Source: an uncultured Microbacterium sp.
GTDB taxonomy: Bacteria > Actinomycetota > Actinomycetes > Actinomycetales > Microbacteriaceae
Direction of reading: 5' to 3'
Length of the DNA: 64,000 nucleotides
Assembly (NCBI RefSeq): GCF_937927635.1
Contig: NZ_CALBRW010000016.1
Location: 248,001 to 312,000, forward strand
The notes under the pieces are model-generated. The model was given only the letters and a program-made list of their open reading frames with translations, did no database searches and was not told the DNA's origin. Positions within the stretch are counted from its first letter, which is position 1. Every line of letters starts with the position of its first letter. Shown here piece by piece: positions 33,817-43,125 of the stretch. The position numbers and the translations under genes were made by a program.

Positions 33817-34460
33817 TGAGCACCGTCAAACCGGTCATCCGCGAACTGAGACAGGCAGGCGTCAAGGCAGCCGGTGATCTGCATCTCAGGCTGCGCCAGC
33901 TTCTGGACAACCTCGACGGGCACTTCGACGACGTCATGCGGCAGGTCAAGGACAAGGACAAGTACGACGACAAGGTCGACGTCAGCCTGAAGAAGTTCAA
34001 GAAGAACAAGAACCACGACTCCACCGAGTACAACCGCCAGTACACCGAGCAGATGGACACGCTGCAGAAGAGGCCGCTGTCCGAATGGCTCAAGAACCGC
34101 GTCGAGTATCTGGACAACGGTCGCACGCCGGACTCGTTGAAAGCCCAGCGGGACGCACGCGACATCGCGGAACAGAACAAGCTCGCCGAACTGCTGGAGA
34201 AGCACGGTGGAGACTATGACAAGGCGTCCGAGGAAACGGCGAAGTGGATGAAGACTCAGGCCGCGACCCACCGTCTGGACGGAATCGCCGGCGGCGACGG
34301 CACGGACATCTCCGGTGTCGGCGACACCCGCGTCAACTCGTCGTTGGGTTCGCAGTGGAAGAGCCGTGTGAGCGACATCGACAGGGCCGTGATCACGTTC
34401 ATCGAGGACAACCCCGGTGTCGATCTCAGCAGCACGTTCATCAATGTCGTCTTCAGATAG
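33816..34460 (+). CDS. Polymorphic toxin type 15 (Ntox15) nuclease
   Basis: A 214-residue toxin. Residues about 66-190 match my memory of the Ntox15 domain: EYNRQYTEQMDTLQKRPLSE, WLKNRVEYL, the HxxD catalytic motif in ATHRLDGIAGG (His 152, Asp 155), then DISGVGDTRVNSSLGSQWKS. Ntox15 includes the Tde DNases of Agrobacterium, which need HxxD. The first 65 residues are charged and helical (KDKDKYDDKVDVSLKKFKKN), suggesting a linker to the upstream helical protein. It overlaps that gene by one base and precedes an immunity gene by 10 nt. DNase activity is inferred from the family. Confidence 0.8.
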   Translation: MSTVKPVIRELRQAGVKAAGDLHLRLRQLLDNLDGHFDDVMRQVKDKDKYDDKVDVSLKKFKKNKNHDSTEYNRQYTEQMDTLQKRPLSEWLKNRVEYLDNGRTPDSLKAQRDARDIAEQNKLAELLEKHGGDYDKASEETAKWMKTQAATHRLDGIAGGDGTDISGVGDTRVNSSLGSQWKSRVSDIDRAVITFIEDNPGVDLSSTFINVVFR

Positions 34461-34470
34461 GTTTGACCCC

Positions 34471-35031
34471 ATGGTGGAGATTGCTGATTTCGTCCCGCAT
34501 GCGCCGGTTCCGGCGGAGATCGTCGAGGAGTACCGGGGGCGTGTCCCGGACGAGCTGATCGAGGTCTGGGAGAACTACGGATACGGGACCTTCGCCGAAG
34601 GATTCCTGCGGATCATCGACCCCAAGCTCTACGAAGCCGAGGTCGGGGACTGCATCGGCAAGACCCAGGGCGACGGCATCGCCATCCCGATCATGGTCAC
34701 CGGCCTCGGAGACCTCATCACCTGGGAACCCAGCCACCCTGGCGTCATCGGCATCATGTACCGACTCGGAGACACCGTCGGACTGGGATCGCTGAAGACA
34801 TTCCTCACGCTGACTCGAGTCGGCGGTGCAGCCCACCTGTCACGCACGTTGAAGTGGGACATCTTCCCGAAGGCAGTGGCCGCGCACGGCGAGCTGCCCT
34901 ACGACCAGTCGTTCATCTTCGTCCCGCTGCTGTCCATGGGCGGGGCGGCGAAGGTCGAGAACCTCCACAAGCGCGAGACCATCCCCGCCATCCAAGTCGC
35001 CGTCGACCTTCAGGGCGTCATCGGACACTGA
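34471..35031 (+). CDS. GAD-like/DUF1851-type immunity protein
   Basis: A 186-residue protein of the GAD-like plus DUF1851 arrangement: an N-terminal segment with VPDELIEVWENYGYGTFAEG, FLRIIDPKLYE, then a DUF1851-type second half with GLGDLITWEP, GIMYRLGDTVGLGS and the aliphatic C-terminus. Tdi immunity proteins of Ntox15/Tde toxins have this same architecture, so it should bind and block the toxin encoded 10 nt upstream. The ATG at 34471 fits the homology; an upstream frame overlaps the toxin. Two related fragments follow it. Confidence 0.75.
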   Translation: MVEIADFVPHAPVPAEIVEEYRGRVPDELIEVWENYGYGTFAEGFLRIIDPKLYEAEVGDCIGKTQGDGIAIPIMVTGLGDLITWEPSHPGVIGIMYRLGDTVGLGSLKTFLTLTRVGGAAHLSRTLKWDIFPKAVAAHGELPYDQSFIFVPLLSMGGAAKVENLHKRETIPAIQVAVDLQGVIGH

Positions 35032-35043
35032 CCCGACGGGCTC

Positions 35044-35208
35044 GCGCCGATGGCGATCGAGCCTCTGGACGCCCGATGGTCGGGGCCACGCTCAGTCGGC
35101 CCCGGACAATGCCTGAGATCGCTGATCTCGTCCCAGCAGCGCCGTCTACCCTGTATCGGGGGGATGCCTGGTCGTCGACCGTCCCCGAAATGCTCGAGGA
35201 GATGAGAC
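35044..35208 (+). pseudogene. Scar of a second toxin/immunity cassette
   Basis: Twenty bases at 35044-35063 are identical to 33589-33608 in the helical-domain gene. Bases 35065-35089 match 33646-33671 with one deletion and one or two changes, so an internal piece has been lost. From 35109 the frame MPEIADLVPAAPSTLYRGDAW with TVPEMLEEM is a decayed copy of the immunity gene start (MVEIADFVPHAP, then YRGRVPDELIEVW). No intact product is possible. These are leftovers of a duplicated or displaced cassette just before the moxR-type gene. Confidence 0.75.
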
Positions 35209-36291
<1,083 letters not shown>

Positions 36292-36319
36292 CCCTCCGAC
36301 GAGCTCAGGGACCCAACCG

Positions 36320-37261
36320 TTGGCAAGTCTGATCACCCAGGTTAGAGCTAAGCTCTTCATCCGCTCATCGCAGAAGTCGATGCACGCGCTCGATGGCGCT
36401 TACGCATCGCTGCTGCGCGGGCGCAGCCTGGACTTCGAGGATCTGCGGCTGTACGAGTTCGGCGATCAGGTGCGCGACATCGACTGGCGCGCCACCGCCA
36501 AGCACGGCGAGCCGCTCATCAAGCGCACCAAGGCCACCCGCATGCACACCGTGCTGTTCCTGGTGGACACGGGCCGCGGCATGCAGGCCCTCGCCGAGGA
36601 CGAGCGCCCCAAGCGCGACCTGGTGGTGCTGCTGACGGGTGCGCTGGGCTTCCTCACCGTGCGGCACGGCGACGACTTCGCGATGATCTACGGCGACGCC
36701 GACCGCGTGCGCCGCCTGCCGCCCGGCGGCACCGAGGGCGCCCTGGAGCACGCACTGCGCACCGTGCGCGACGCGATCGACGCCAGCGCCGCGCCCAGCG
36801 ACCGGGATGCGCTGCTGAGGTACACCGCCCGCAACATCTCGCGCCGCTCCATCGTCGTCATCGTCACCGACGAGGCCCCGCTGACCGACGACACCGACCG
36901 GCTGCTGCGACGGCTGAAGGTGCAGCACGACGTGCTGTGGCTGACGCTGCGGGATGCCGAGCTCGTCACCGACGGCGGCAGGCGGGTGGGCATGTTCGAC
37001 CGGCTCGTCGACCCGGTGAACCCCGAGGCCGCGGGTCTGCAGCACCGCCGTGACGTGGACACCGGCTGGGGCATCCCCGATTTCGTGCATGGCGACACCG
37101 AGGTGATGGCGGAGCTGGCGGCGCTCGAGGCCGCGGCCACCGCGCACCGCGACGAGGTGCTGCGCCGGCACGAGATCACGCATGCCGATTTCTCGGGGCA
37201 GGATGCCGCGGTGCCGACGCTGCTGTCGATGCTGGACCGGAGGTCGCATGCCCGCCTCTGA
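36320..37261 (+). CDS. DUF58 domain protein
   Basis: A 313-residue DUF58 protein, always found with MoxR. It shows the DUF58 core GRSLDFEDLRLYEFGDQVRD, IDWRATAKHGEPLIK and then a vWA-like domain (VLFLVDTGRGMQALAEDE, VIVTDEAPL). The TTG at 36320 gives the normal N-terminus (LASLITQVRAKLFIRSSQK) with AGGGA eight bases upstream; no ATG or GTG fits as well before Met at 36377. A DxGxG-type metal site replaces the classical MIDAS. It is cytoplasmic and likely a MoxR client. Confidence 0.85.
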   Translation: MASLITQVRAKLFIRSSQKSMHALDGAYASLLRGRSLDFEDLRLYEFGDQVRDIDWRATAKHGEPLIKRTKATRMHTVLFLVDTGRGMQALAEDERPKRDLVVLLTGALGFLTVRHGDDFAMIYGDADRVRRLPPGGTEGALEHALRTVRDAIDASAAPSDRDALLRYTARNISRRSIVVIVTDEAPLTDDTDRLLRRLKVQHDVLWLTLRDAELVTDGGRRVGMFDRLVDPVNPEAAGLQHRRDVDTGWGIPDFVHGDTEVMAELAALEAAATAHRDEVLRRHEITHADFSGQDAAVPTLLSMLDRRSHARL

Positions 37262-37736
37262 CGACCTGTACCCTCCCGTGCAGTACGGCTGGATGTGGAT
37301 GCTGCTGGCCATCGGCATCCTGCTGCTGATCGGGCTCGCGTTCTGGATGCTGTTCCTGCTCACCCGTCCGAAGCGCAGCATCACGCTGCACGGCGCCCCC
37401 GTCTACACGCCGCCGACGGCAGACGTGCTCACGCAGCTGCGCGGCGAGTACCTGACCGGCATCCAGCGCATCGAGGACGCCTACCGTTCGCGAACCATGA
37501 ACCCGAAGCAGGCGAACCTCGAGCTCTCCAGGCTCGTGCGCGAGTTCGTGAACGAGTACTCCGGGCTCGAGGCGCCCGTGCTGGCCCTGGACGACCTGGT
37601 CGCCCGGGGCGTGGATCCCGCCCTCATCGACGCGATCCGCCGGCACTACTACCCGAGCATCTTCCAGCGCGGGCCCGCCATCGATCCGGTCTACGGCGCC
37701 GAGGCCGCCCGGCGGGTGGTGAACACATGGCACTGA
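37248..37736 (+). CDS. Single-pass membrane protein of MoxR/vWA operon
   Basis: A 162-residue protein with one strong helix (about 13-37: YGWMWMLLAIGILLLIGLAF) and a cytoplasmic helical region (ADVLTQLRGEYLTGIQRIED, ELSRLVREFVNEYSGLEA). The position is that of the DUF4381/BatC-like small proteins of Bat operons but I do not recognise a family. GGAGG six bases before ATG 37248 sets the start; it overlaps the DUF58 gene by 14 bases and the next gene by 10. Confidence 0.75.
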   Translation: MPASDDLYPPVQYGWMWMLLAIGILLLIGLAFWMLFLLTRPKRSITLHGAPVYTPPTADVLTQLRGEYLTGIQRIEDAYRSRTMNPKQANLELSRLVREFVNEYSGLEAPVLALDDLVARGVDPALIDAIRRHYYPSIFQRGPAIDPVYGAEAARRVVNTWH

Positions 37737-38713
37737 ACACCTGGTGGCTGGTCCTGGTCGCGCTCGGCGTGCTGATCGTGGCGGTCGTCGTCGGCATCCT
37801 GCTGGGACTGCGTGGCAGGGCAAGGGCCGACGCGGCACCCGGCGTGCTGGTCTCGCGCGCCGAGCGGCTGCGCACCCTGCCGTCGTTCCGCTCCGCCATC
37901 CGCCGCCGGATGAGCCTGCTCTCCGGCATCCTCGTCGTGGGAGCCGTCGCGGTGCTGCTGGGCGGCGTGGTGGCCGCGCGACCGATGTCTCCGAAGACTG
38001 TGCAGCCTGTGAACACCAGCCGCGACATCATGCTGTGCCTGGACGTGTCCGGTTCGATGTCCGATGTCGATGTCGAGGTGCTGCGGGTGTTCGAGGAACT
38101 GCTGAAGGGCTTCAAGGGCGAGCGCATCGGGCTGACGATCTTCAACAGCTCCCCCGTGCAGGTGTTCCCGCTCACCGACGACTACCCGTTCGTGAAGACG
38201 CAGCTGCAGCAGCTGCGCTCCAGCTTCGACTACCGCGACGAGACCCCCGAGCACTGGGTGGGGACCCTCAACGGCCCCGGAGCCTCGCTGATCGGCGACG
38301 GGCTGGCCGCCTGCACCATGCGCTTCGACCACGCCGAGGACGAGCGCAGCCGCTCGGTGATCCTCGCCACCGACAACGAGGTCGCCGGAGCCTCGATCCT
38401 CACCATCGAGGAGGCCGCGCAGTACGCCAGCTCCCAGAAGGTGCGCGTGTTCGCCCTGAATCCCGTGCAGGGCAAGGATGCGAAGGTCAGCAAGCAGCTG
38501 GAGGACGCCGCCGCCCTGACCGGCGGCCAGTCGTACGCGCTGCGCGACACCACCACCGTGAGCGACATCATCACCCGGATCCAGCAGCAGGAGGCGACGG
38601 CGCTGAAGGGGCAGGCCCAGGTGATCCGCGTGGACAGCCCGAACCTCGCCATCGCCCTCATGCTGGTCGCGATACTCGGGTTCCTCACCCTGCTGTGGAG
38701 GGTGCGCCTGTGA
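37727..38713 (+). CDS. vWA domain membrane protein (BatA-like)
   Basis: A 328-residue protein with two N-terminal helices (WWLVLVALGVLIVAVVVGIL and ILVVGAVAVLLGGVVAA), a periplasm- or cell-surface-side von Willebrand A domain (about 100-290) with intact MIDAS CLDVSGSMSD and late LATDNEV, and a C-terminal helix LAIALMLVAILGFLTLLWRV. MIDAS domains bind partners through a metal ion. It is the first of two vWA genes and overlaps the next by four bases (GTGA). Confidence 0.88.
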   Translation: MALNTWWLVLVALGVLIVAVVVGILLGLRGRARADAAPGVLVSRAERLRTLPSFRSAIRRRMSLLSGILVVGAVAVLLGGVVAARPMSPKTVQPVNTSRDIMLCLDVSGSMSDVDVEVLRVFEELLKGFKGERIGLTIFNSSPVQVFPLTDDYPFVKTQLQQLRSSFDYRDETPEHWVGTLNGPGASLIGDGLAACTMRFDHAEDERSRSVILATDNEVAGASILTIEEAAQYASSQKVRVFALNPVQGKDAKVSKQLEDAAALTGGQSYALRDTTTVSDIITRIQQQEATALKGQAQVIRVDSPNLAIALMLVAILGFLTLLWRVRL

Positions 38714-39708
38714 TCCTCCAGCCCGTCATCCATCCCGTGCTCCTCGCGCTGCTGTGCGCGGTGCCGGCGGTCTTCGTCGTGCGCGCCCTGATCAAGGGGC
38801 CGCGACCCCGGTCGCTGTGGGCGCTGCGCCTGGGCATGCTGGTGGTGGTGTTCGTCATGCTGCTGCGCCCCGGCATCCCCGGCGGCACTTCGCAGACCCT
38901 CGCGACCGACACCGATGTGGTGATCGTCGTCGACACCACCGCCAGCATCATCGCCGAGGACTGGAATGGCGACCAGCCGCGGCTGAACGGCGTGCGGGCC
39001 GACGTGCAGTCCATCGTGGACGAGTACCCCGGCGCGCGCTTCTCGCTGATCAGCTTCGATGCGACGGCGCAGCTGCGCCTGCCGCTGACGACGGATGCCA
39101 CGGCGCTGATGTCCTCGATCGACGTGATGCTGCCCGAGATCACCGATCAGTCCCGCGGTTCCTCGATCAGCGTGGCGAATCGGATGCTGGCCGACACCCT
39201 CTCCGCCGCAGCGAAGTCGTCGCCGGATCGCAGCCGGATGGTGTTCTACCTGGGCGACGGCGAGCAGACGTCCGACACCCGGCCGGAGTCGTTCGCCAGC
39301 AGCGCGAAGTACGTCGACGGCGGCGCGGTGCTGGGCTACGGCACCGCCGAGGGCGGCCCGATGAAGAAGACCACCGGACGCACCAGCGGCGACGGCGGGT
39401 ACATCCAGTACCAGGGGAAGGACGCCACCTCGGTGATCGACCAGGGCAACCTGCAGCAGATCGCCGAGCAGCTGGGCGTGACCTACCAGCACCGCACCGC
39501 ATCCGCCGAGATCACGCTGCCCGAGGCCCCCACGACCACGACTGACTACACGGCATCCGGCGAGGTCGGGAACGTGATCGAGCTGTACTGGATCGCCGCC
39601 CTCGTGCTGATCGTGCTGGTGTCCGTCGAGGTCGCGCGGGCCGCGATGCAGATCGTGCGCCTGCGCGGGCTGGCCGAGAAGCCCGCGCAGAACGGAGGCG
39701 ACCGATGA
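38710..39708 (+). CDS. vWA domain membrane protein (BatB-like)
   Basis: A 332-residue protein with the same plan: helices HPVLLALLCAVPAVFVVRAL and LRLGMLVVVFVMLLRPG, a vWA domain with the variant MIDAS VVDTTASI, FYLGDGEQTSD, and a C-terminal helix YWIAALVLIVLVSVEVARA. The third MIDAS serine is retained (DTTAS), so metal binding may persist. The GTG at 38710 overlaps the TGA of the first vWA gene. The paralogue pair is typical of Bat operons. Confidence 0.87.
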   Translation: MILQPVIHPVLLALLCAVPAVFVVRALIKGPRPRSLWALRLGMLVVVFVMLLRPGIPGGTSQTLATDTDVVIVVDTTASIIAEDWNGDQPRLNGVRADVQSIVDEYPGARFSLISFDATAQLRLPLTTDATALMSSIDVMLPEITDQSRGSSISVANRMLADTLSAAAKSSPDRSRMVFYLGDGEQTSDTRPESFASSAKYVDGGAVLGYGTAEGGPMKKTTGRTSGDGGYIQYQGKDATSVIDQGNLQQIAEQLGVTYQHRTASAEITLPEAPTTTTDYTASGEVGNVIELYWIAALVLIVLVSVEVARAAMQIVRLRGLAEKPAQNGGDR

Positions 39709-40508
39709 CCGACACGATGACGTCTCCCGCAGCGTCTCCCGCCTCGAACCCCACGCCCGCCGACGCCGCTGCGGCCCTGCTCGCGGCGAACCGCCGCAGG
39801 CGCAGCATCCGGCGATGGATCACGATCGGACTGCTGCCGCTGACGCTGGCGGCGCTGCTGTTCGCAGGCAAGCTGCTGAGCATGTACGCGTTCGCGCATC
39901 AGTCGATCAGCTCGTACGTGGCCGGCGGGTACGCCGAGTCGGAGGCCGCCGCCCGCAACCTGGACGTCCTGAACTGGTTCGAGCAGTTCAAGGCGCCGTA
40001 CGACATCGGCACGGCGCTGGCGGGACAGGAGAAGCTGCCCGAGGCGCGGAAGGAGCTCGAGCGCGCGCTGCCCCTGGCATCCGGTCTGGACGTCTGCTAC
40101 GTGCGCATCAACCTGTCGCTGGTGATCGAACGACAGGGAGATGCCGCGCAGGCCTCCGGCGACGCGGCGAAGGCCGCGCAGTTCTACGGCGAGGCGCTGC
40201 AGGTGACGGTGGAGACGCCGAAGGAGTGCAGCAGCGACGACGCGCAGAACCAGTCTCCGGACCAGAGCCGTGACATGGGCGACACCGTGGATCAGAACAG
40301 GCAGCGGCAGCAGGAGAAGCAGCAGCAGAGCCAGCAGAACCCGGATCAGAGCCGGCAGCCGGATCAGAGCGACCAGCAGCAGGACCAGCCCAAGCAGGGC
40401 GACCTCGACGACATCCAGAAGAAGCTGGATCAGGGCGCGCAGGACCGCGAGGATCAGGGCAGGGGCGACCAGAACGGCTCCGGCGGTGGAACGGACAAGC
40501 CGTGGTAG
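39705..40508 (+). CDS. TPR-like membrane protein with Gln/Asp-rich tail
   Basis: A 267-residue protein. It has a Pro/Ala-rich head, one helix (about 36-58: WITIGLLPLTLAALLFAGKL), a region of TPR-like helices (DIGTALAGQEKLPEARKELE, then AAQASGDAAKAAQFYGEALQ), and a low-complexity Gln/Asp/Ser/Lys tail from about residue 175 (DQNRQRQQEKQQQSQQNPDQ). The place and plan match the BatC/BatE-type TPR proteins. The start overlaps the vWA gene by four bases. Confidence 0.8.
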   Translation: MTDTMTSPAASPASNPTPADAAAALLAANRRRRSIRRWITIGLLPLTLAALLFAGKLLSMYAFAHQSISSYVAGGYAESEAAARNLDVLNWFEQFKAPYDIGTALAGQEKLPEARKELERALPLASGLDVCYVRINLSLVIERQGDAAQASGDAAKAAQFYGEALQVTVETPKECSSDDAQNQSPDQSRDMGDTVDQNRQRQQEKQQQSQQNPDQSRQPDQSDQQQDQPKQGDLDDIQKKLDQGAQDREDQGRGDQNGSGGGTDKPW

Positions 40509-41614
40509 AGCATCAGCGCAGCACGTACGTCGGCGGCTCCGAGGGAGCGCCTCCCCTGCCGCCGCCCGGCGGCTATCGCGGCGCCAGGCGCACCCAGGAG
40601 GGCCTGGACGCCGCGGCGGGCCTGGCGCAGGCATCCGGCGATGTCACCTACACCGCCGCTCCCGCCGCGGAGACGAAGCACGTCACCGTGCTGGGGCTCG
40701 TCGCGCTGATCGGCACGGTGCTGTTCGTGCTGGTGATGCTGCTGATGATGGGCGCCGGCGGCACGGACGCCCTGTACGGCACCTCGATGATCGTCGTGCA
40801 GTTCGTCGTGCTCGGCGCGATCATCGCCGCGCTCCTGACGAGGCGAGGGCGGATGCTGGGGGCCGTTGCCCTCGCGGTGACGCTGGTGTTCAACGTCGCG
40901 ACCGTCGGGGCGATGGGCGCGCTGCGCTCGGCCGCCACGCACGCGTACAGCGGCACGAAGACCACCAAGCAGACGCACGAGGCCGGGTATCCCGGCATCA
41001 AGGGCGTCTCGAACGACGACGTGCTCAGCCAGCCGTCGCTGGAGGATGTGCAGTCCCAGGGGGACGAGCTGATGGCAGCCATCCGGGAGCGGCTCAGCAG
41101 CGTGTACGGCCTCACGTGGGTGCAGACCGGCGCCGTCGATGTGAGCCCCGAGCGCAACGGCTACGGCGGCGAGTCGATGCTGAAGAGGTACACCTCCACG
41201 GTGTGGTCGAGCGTGCAGCCCGTGCAGGACAACCGGCGCAAGAGCGAGATCATGAGCACGATCGACCAGGTGCTGGCCGAGAAGGGCATGTCCCAGCTGT
41301 ACGCGCTCAACGAGGCGGGAACCGGAATCTCCGACGACATGCTGGCCAAGCTGTACGGCTCCGCCGACCCCGCGCGCCAGCACACCTGGGAGTACTACAG
41401 CGACACGTACCCCGACCCGTTGCGGTTCTACGCGTACGCCAACGACCTGTCGAAGGACCCCACCGGCGAGTTCCGCACCGAGCGCGAGGCCCTGCAGAAG
41501 CAGACCGGGGAGCCGCTGGAGGGCATCCAGCTGATGGTGTTCGCCCGCCAGGTGCTGCCCGCGAAGGACAGGGCCGCCTATCAGGACGAGCTCAAGGGGT
41601 ATCCGGGGTACTGA
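40502..41614 (+). CDS. Membrane protein with long extracytoplasmic domain, last gene of MoxR operon
   Basis: A 370-residue protein I do not recognise. The GTG at 40502 overlaps the preceding stop. A polar head (about 60 residues, Pro/Gly-rich) is followed by three helices (VTVLGLVALIGTVLFVLVML, TSMIVVQFVVLGAIIAALL, AVALAVTLVFNVATVGAMG) and a soluble, probably external, domain of about 230 residues with YGLTWVQTGAVDVSP and TWEYYSDTYPDPLRFYAYA. It resembles no catalytic family I know. Its conserved place in the operon suggests work with the vWA proteins. Confidence 0.7.
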   Translation: MVEHQRSTYVGGSEGAPPLPPPGGYRGARRTQEGLDAAAGLAQASGDVTYTAAPAAETKHVTVLGLVALIGTVLFVLVMLLMMGAGGTDALYGTSMIVVQFVVLGAIIAALLTRRGRMLGAVALAVTLVFNVATVGAMGALRSAATHAYSGTKTTKQTHEAGYPGIKGVSNDDVLSQPSLEDVQSQGDELMAAIRERLSSVYGLTWVQTGAVDVSPERNGYGGESMLKRYTSTVWSSVQPVQDNRRKSEIMSTIDQVLAEKGMSQLYALNEAGTGISDDMLAKLYGSADPARQHTWEYYSDTYPDPLRFYAYANDLSKDPTGEFRTEREALQKQTGEPLEGIQLMVFARQVLPAKDRAAYQDELKGYPGY

Positions 41615-41629
41615 GCGGAGGCGCCTCGA

Positions 41630-42085
41630 TCAGCCCCGGCGGATGCGCCGCTGCACGACGGCCTGCAGGGCGATGCCCAGCAGGAAGACGCTGGTGCCGG
41701 TGGCGCCGACCGCCAACCACGCGAGGTGGGCGACGGGGATGAGCGAGACCGCTGCGCATGCCCCGGTGGCGGCGGCGAGGGTGGCGAGGTTGCCGCAGGC
41801 GACGAGATACGGATGCGTGATCGCGCGCCGGTGCACGGCGGGGCGGGCGTCGTGGATCCGATGCCCGATCCGGCCGACGCCGATGTAGGCCGCGCACGCC
41901 CCGACGAGCAGGCAGAAGATCGAGAGGAGATCCGGCAGTCCGCGGTGCGCGACGGTGACCATGGTCGTCGCCCAGATCAGCAGGGTGTACGTGTGCGGCA
42001 TCGCGACCGTCTCGGCGACCTCGTGCACGAGTCCTCGATAGCGCGGCCGGAACGCTCCGACCTCCTCCTGTGGTGCCTGGGTCAT
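41630..42085 (-). CDS. Hypothetical four-helix membrane protein
   Basis: A 151-residue protein with four predicted helices (TYTLLIWATTMVTVA, LLSIFCLLVGACAAYIGVG, ACGNLATLAAATGACAAVSL, LAWLAVGATGTSVFLLGIAL) and a basic end. No family is recognised. AAGGACGCAGG precedes ATG 42085; the longer frame has no hydrophobic or homologous extension. It stands alone, convergent with the MoxR operon and divergent from the sugar kinase. Confidence 0.65.
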   Translation of the reverse strand: MTQAPQEEVGAFRPRYRGLVHEVAETVAMPHTYTLLIWATTMVTVAHRGLPDLLSIFCLLVGACAAYIGVGRIGHRIHDARPAVHRRAITHPYLVACGNLATLAAATGACAAVSLIPVAHLAWLAVGATGTSVFLLGIALQAVVQRRIRRG

Positions 42086-42192
42086 CCTGCGTCCTTCTCC
42101 TCGATGGTGCTTCCATTCTCGCCTCCGCACAACGCCCTACCTGTGGCCTACGCTGGCACGGGGTCGATCATCGGTCTCGAGAAGGGATGGAC

Positions 42193-43125
42193 GTGTCCGA
42201 GGCACAGCACCGCACGCTGCTCGCGATCGACGCCGGGCAGACCGGCATCAAGACGCGACTGGTCCGCCCCGACGGCGTGCGCGACGCCCTGTTCTCCGGC
42301 GTGCTCACCGATCGGCCGCTGCTCGGTCAGCTCACCCACGTCGTCGAAGCCGTCTCCCGGGATTCCGGCACGACCCCGCACACCGTCACGTTCGGCGTCT
42401 CAGGACTGACGGATGCCGATGAAGAGGCGCGCGCGCTGCTGCAGCATCCGACGCTGGCCGGCGTGCAGCGCGTCGTCGTCACGCACGACTCGGTCACCTC
42501 GTTCCTCGGTGCGCTGGGCGATCAGTACGGCGCCGTGGTCGCGGCCGGCACCGGAGTGGTCACCCTCGGCGTGGGTCCCGAGCACTCCACGCGCGTGGAC
42601 GGCTGGGGCTACATCATGGGCGACGCCGGCAGCGGCTACTGGATCGGACGCGCGGCGCTGGATGCCGTGATGCGCGCGCACGACGGCCGTGGTCCCGCCA
42701 CCTCGCTCACCGCCGTGGCGCAGGAGCGCTGGGCGGACCTGTCCTCGGCGTACATCGCGCTGCAGGCATCCGAGGATCGCGTCCGCATCGTGGCATCCTT
42801 CGCCGCCCCGACGGCTCTGCTCGCCGCCACCGGCGACGAGGTGGCCGAGCGCATCTGCCGTGAGGCTGCCGGAGAGCTGGCCCTGGCGGCCCTGACCGCC
42901 CTGCGCGTGACCGAGGCCCCGGCCGACGCCGCCGTCGCCGCCATCGGCGGGGTGTTCGGGTCGGACCTGATCCGCACCGCCTTCGCCGACGCCGTGCGCT
43001 CGGAGGCGCCGGATGCCCGATTCGTGAGCCCGCAGGGCTCCGGCCTGGACGGCGCGGTCGCCCTGGCGGGCCTCGGGCCCCGGCATCCGCTCCGCGAGCG
43101 CTTCGCGGACGTCAGCCGAGGCTGA
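42193..43125 (+). CDS. BadF/BadG/NAGK-type sugar kinase
   Basis: A 310-residue ASKHA-fold kinase of the N-acetylglucosamine kinase-like BadF/BadG/BcrA/BcrD ATPase family. Seen are LLAIDAGQTGIKTRLV (phosphate 1), TFGVSGLTDAD, VVAAGTGVVTLGVG, GWGYIMGDAGSGYWIGRAAL (the family signature), and VAAIGGVFGSD. Phosphorylation of an amino sugar such as GlcNAc is likely. GTG 42193 has AAGGG six bases upstream; the ATG two codons earlier directly abuts AAGGG. The last 14 bases overlap the convergent SDR gene. Confidence 0.75.
   Translation: MSEAQHRTLLAIDAGQTGIKTRLVRPDGVRDALFSGVLTDRPLLGQLTHVVEAVSRDSGTTPHTVTFGVSGLTDADEEARALLQHPTLAGVQRVVVTHDSVTSFLGALGDQYGAVVAAGTGVVTLGVGPEHSTRVDGWGYIMGDAGSGYWIGRAALDAVMRAHDGRGPATSLTAVAQERWADLSSAYIALQASEDRVRIVASFAAPTALLAATGDEVAERICREAAGELALAALTALRVTEAPADAAVAAIGGVFGSDLIRTAFADAVRSEAPDARFVSPQGSGLDGAVALAGLGPRHPLRERFADVSRG

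Noticed and set aside
42070..42192. Longer N-terminus for the sugar kinase (start at 42070)
   Set aside because: The added 41 residues overlap the divergent membrane-protein gene and lack homology; the family begins at LLAIDAGQTG.
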